The notes below the pieces were generated by a model, which was not told the origin of the DNA, did no database searches, and was given only the letters and a program-made list of their open reading frames with translations. The position numbers and the translations under genes are program-made. A DNA stretch of 16,472 nt from GCA-003244245 sp046262495 (GTDB lineage: Bacteria > Actinomycetota > Actinomycetes > Mycobacteriales > Pseudonocardiaceae): the NCBI GenBank assembly GCA_046262495.1, contig JBHEMR010000172.1:1-16472 (forward strand), written 5' to 3'. Each line of letters starts with the position of its first letter. Position 1 is the stretch's first letter. This document shows, one piece after another, positions 14,510-16,472 of this stretch.

Positions 14510-14558
14510 GTAACGCGGCGACCGCTGGTACGTTACAAACACGTTTCGAGCCGATCAC
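14510..14558 (-). promoter_or_regulatory. candidate GlnR box upstream of glnD
   Basis: On the minus strand, half sites fall on an exact 11-bp grid: GTGAT (14554-14558), GAAAC (14543-14547), GTAAC (14532-14536), a non-matching slot, then GTTAC (14510-14514). The GlnR consensus of actinobacteria is GTnAC-N6-GAAAC repeated. Three near-matches are consecutive at 6-nt spacing. TTGTAACG and CGTTACAA here also form an 8-bp inverted repeat. GlnR would tie glnD to nitrogen limitation apart from amtB-glnB. Confidence 0.5.
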
Positions 14559-14564
14559 TCCGCT

Positions 14565-14599
14565 AGCGGGATACCGGTGAGATGTACCGGTACCCCGCT
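14565..14599 (-). terminator. strong hairpin between glnB and glnD
   Basis: 14-nt arms at 14565-14578 and 14586-14599 with a 7-nt loop. On the transcribed minus strand all 14 positions pair, one as G-U. On the plus strand that pair becomes an A-C mismatch, so the fold favours the glnB-glnD transcript. There is no U tract. It could end or attenuate the amtB-glnB message, or protect its 3' end. Confidence 0.55.
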
Positions 14600-14610
14600 G
14601 CGAAGTCACC

Positions 14611-14650
14611 ACGTCACAGCTTTATAAGGCGCAGCTTTATGACGTCACAG
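14611..14650. repeat. two overlapping direct-repeat pairs at the glnB stop codon
   Basis: CAGCTTTAT occurs at 14617-14625 and 14632-14640, and ACGTCACAG at 14611-14619 and 14642-14650. The second ACGTCACAG contains the glnB stop codon. It looks like a small duplication; no function is evident. Confidence 0.6.
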
Positions 14651-14983
14651 GGCGTCCAGACCGCGCTCGCCGGTTCGCACCCGAACCACGGTTTCCACCG
14701 GAGTGACCCAGACCTTCCCGTCCCCGATCTTCCCGGTTCGAGCCGCCTCGACCAGCGCGTCGATGGTCTTGTCCACCTGCACCTCGTCGACCACGACCTC
14801 CACCCGGATCTTGGGCACGAAGTCGACCGAGTACTCCGCACCCCGGTAAACCTCGGTGTGCCCCTTTTGCCGACCGAAGCCTTGCACTTCGCTGACCGTC
14901 ATTCCGAGTACCCCGATGTGCTCCAGGGCGGCCTTGACGTCCTCCAGCGTGAACGGCTTAACGATTGCGGTCACCAGCTTCAT
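14645..14983 (-). CDS. glnB: nitrogen regulatory PII protein (GlnK/GlnB)
   Basis: Small trimeric signal protein that binds ATP/ADP and 2-oxoglutarate. It blocks AmtB when unmodified and is modified by GlnD. The 112 residues are exactly family length: MKLVTAIVKPFTLEDVKAAL, the T-loop VYRGAEYSVDFVPK with target tyrosine Y51, GDGKVWVTPVETVVRVRTGE and the LDAL end. ATG 14983 overlaps the amtB stop by one base (TGATG); a GTG three bases earlier would overlap by four. AAGGA lies about 9 nt upstream. The direct link to amtB means it acts as GlnK, whichever symbol is used. Confidence 0.97.
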   Translation of the reverse strand: MKLVTAIVKPFTLEDVKAALEHIGVLGMTVSEVQGFGRQKGHTEVYRGAEYSVDFVPKIRVEVVVDEVQVDKTIDALVEAARTGKIGDGKVWVTPVETVVRVRTGERGLDAL

Positions 14984-16371
14984 CACTGATCATCCTTCCT
15001 GGCGGCCGAGGCCGGGACCTTGCTCGCGGGTGGCGCTGGAGTGGGCCGGCTGTTCGTCAAGCCGGTCCCGGTGGTGAAGATCGTGCTGAGCTCGTAGCCA
15101 GCCTCAGCGTGCTCGGTTTCGTCGATACCGGTCCGCTCAGCCTCCTCGTCCACTCGCAGACCGATGGTGTACTTCAGGATCAGCGCGATGATCGAAGCTC
15201 CAACGAACGAGAAGATCATCACAGCGAAGGCGGCCACCGCCTGGCGCCACAGCTGGTCGGTGCCTCCTCCGTAGAACAGGCCGTTGATCCCAGCGGGGGC
15301 GGCCGACGTGGCGAAGAAACCGACCAACAGAGTGCCGGCTAGACCACCGATGAGGTGCACGCCGACCACGTCAAGCGAGTCGTCGAATCCGAACCGGAAC
15401 TTGATGCCGACCGCGAGCGCACACAGCCCGCCGGCGATTGCGCCTACCGCGATCGCCCCCATCGGAGAGACCGACGAGCACGATGGGGTGATGGCGACCA
15501 GGCCAGCCACCACGCCGGAGGCGGCGCCGAGGCTGGTGGGACGACCATCCCGGATGCGCTCGACCAGCAGCCAGCCCAACATGGCCGCGCAGGTGGCCAC
15601 CGTGGTGTTGATGAACGTGATGCCTGCGACGCCGTTGGAGGCGACGGCCGATCCGGCGTTGAAGCCGAACCACCCGAACCACAGCAGACCGGCACCGAGC
15701 ATCACCAATGGCAGGTTGTGCGGACGCATCGCCTCACGCGGCCAGCCTCGGCGTCTGCCGAGCACCAGACATAGCGCCAAGCCCGCAGCACCCGCGTTGA
15801 TGTGCACCGCCGTTCCACCGGCGAAGTCGATCGCTTTGAGCCGGACATTGATCCAGCCACCCACTTCGCCCGGCGCGGTGAAATCGCTGGCCATGAACAC
15901 CCAGTGCGCGACTGGGAAGTACACCAACGTCGCCCACAGCGCCGCGAACACCAGCCACGGCACGAACCGCATCCGGTCAGCGACGGCACCGGAGACCAGG
16001 GCAACCGTGATGATCGCGAACATCGCCTGGAACGCGACGAACACCGTCGCCGGGATGGTTCCCACCAGTGGTATAGCGACTTTGGCGCCCCCGCTGGCGA
16101 CGTAGGTCCCGCCGAACAGACCCTTGAGTCCGGCGTGCTGGGCAGGGTTGCCGATCAGGCCGTGCCCGGCGTCGTTGCCGAATGCCTCTGAGTAGCCGTA
16201 TAGCACCCAGAGAACGCCCACGATCCCCATCGCGGACATACTCATCATTATCATGTTCAGGACACTCTTCGAGCGGACCATGCCGCCGTAGAAGAACGCC
16301 AGGCCCGGAGTCATCAGCAGCACGAGGGCGCAGCTGGCAAGCATCCAGGCAGTGTCACCTGTGTCTGGCAC
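14983..16371 (-). CDS. amtB: ammonium transporter
   Basis: Trimeric channel-like transporter for ammonium in the cytoplasmic membrane. 462 residues with eleven expected helices. FFYGGMVRSKSVLNM lies in the first helices; the twin pore histidines are H190 (AVHINAG) and H339 (VVGVHLIGG). The C-terminal VDEEAERTGIDETEHAEAGY is the GlnK-docking tail, followed by a Pro/Ala-rich extension ending KDDQ. The frame is open nine codons further to GTG 16398, but GTG 16371 has AGAGGAG 8 nt before it and begins the usual VPDTGDTAWML sequence, so it is preferred. glnB follows with overlap. GlnR-like sites lie upstream at the window edge. Confidence 0.97.
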   Translation of the reverse strand: MPDTGDTAWMLASCALVLLMTPGLAFFYGGMVRSKSVLNMIMMSMSAMGIVGVLWVLYGYSEAFGNDAGHGLIGNPAQHAGLKGLFGGTYVASGGAKVAIPLVGTIPATVFVAFQAMFAIITVALVSGAVADRMRFVPWLVFAALWATLVYFPVAHWVFMASDFTAPGEVGGWINVRLKAIDFAGGTAVHINAGAAGLALCLVLGRRRGWPREAMRPHNLPLVMLGAGLLWFGWFGFNAGSAVASNGVAGITFINTTVATCAAMLGWLLVERIRDGRPTSLGAASGVVAGLVAITPSCSSVSPMGAIAVGAIAGGLCALAVGIKFRFGFDDSLDVVGVHLIGGLAGTLLVGFFATSAAPAGINGLFYGGGTDQLWRQAVAAFAVMIFSFVGASIIALILKYTIGLRVDEEAERTGIDETEHAEAGYELSTIFTTGTGLTNSRPTPAPPASKVPASAARKDDQ

Positions 16372-16379
16372 GGGGTTCA

Positions 16380-16386
16380 CTCCTCT
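16380..16386 (-). promoter_or_regulatory. ribosome binding site deciding the amtB start
   Basis: AGAGGAG on the minus strand, 8 nt before GTG 16371. It lies downstream of the alternative GTG 16398, which rules that longer start out. Confidence 0.75.
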
Positions 16387-16442
16387 GTGTCGAGACACGC
16401 ATCACGATCGGGTGGTGCGTGGGAAAAGAGTGAACAGTGGGT

Positions 16443-16469
16443 GTTTCGGCCGGAGGCACGGTATGTTTC
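16443..16469 (-). promoter_or_regulatory. candidate GlnR box upstream of amtB
   Basis: Two exact GAAAC half sites on the minus strand (16465-16469 and 16443-16447) are 22 bp apart start to start, the spacing of the two b sites in the GlnR consensus GTnAC-N6-GAAAC-N6-GTnAC-N6-GAAAC. The middle slot reads TGCCT, a poor match, and the first slot lies off the window. Placement 70-100 nt before the amtB start fits activation of amtB-glnB under nitrogen limitation. Confidence 0.5.
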
Positions 16470-16472
16470 CGC

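Overview
This is a GC-rich actinobacterial chromosome segment, probably Pseudonocardiales (inferred from protein style; the genus cannot be fixed from sequence alone). Nearly every gene lies on the minus strand, so transcription runs from right to left. The order amtB-glnK/B-glnD ... ffh-amidohydrolase ... rpsP-KH-rimM-trmD-rplS-lepB-rnhB-DUF2469 matches the well-known conserved block of actinobacteria (in M. tuberculosis roughly Rv2920c down to Rv2901c). About two thirds of the real genes start with GTG.

Right part (16472-11978): nitrogen module. AmtB ammonium transporter, PII protein and GlnD, the enzyme that modifies PII. Arrays of GTnAC/GAAAC-like half sites on an 11-bp grid occur upstream of amtB (at the window edge) and again between glnB and glnD. 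They look like GlnR boxes. A strong 14-bp-stem hairpin separates glnB from glnD. Centre right (11953-10805): a coiled-coil protein with a DivIVA-like N-terminus and a nearly perfect 120-bp internal tandem repeat, then a 372-bp gene-free stretch.

Centre (10432-2166): protein export and ribosome module. Ffh (SRP GTPase), an amidohydrolase and a CPBP membrane protease are joined by 4-nt GTGA overlaps. After a promoter-sized gap come rpsP, a KH protein, rimM and trmD, then after a second gap rplS, lepB, rnhB and DUF2469. The rpsP and rplS leaders share a CTGGCACA(A/C)T motif.

Left part (2165-1): a degraded, lower-GC accessory island. It holds two decayed copies of the same serine resolvase, both on the minus strand, flanking one intact plus-strand gene for a secreted, six-cysteine protein of unknown function. 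To the left the window ends in the C-terminal piece of a comM (Mg-chelatase-like ATPase) gene whose first ~450 codons are missing. No yraN gene is visible at its usual place, so the island seems to have replaced yraN and most of comM. No tRNA, rRNA or CRISPR array was seen.
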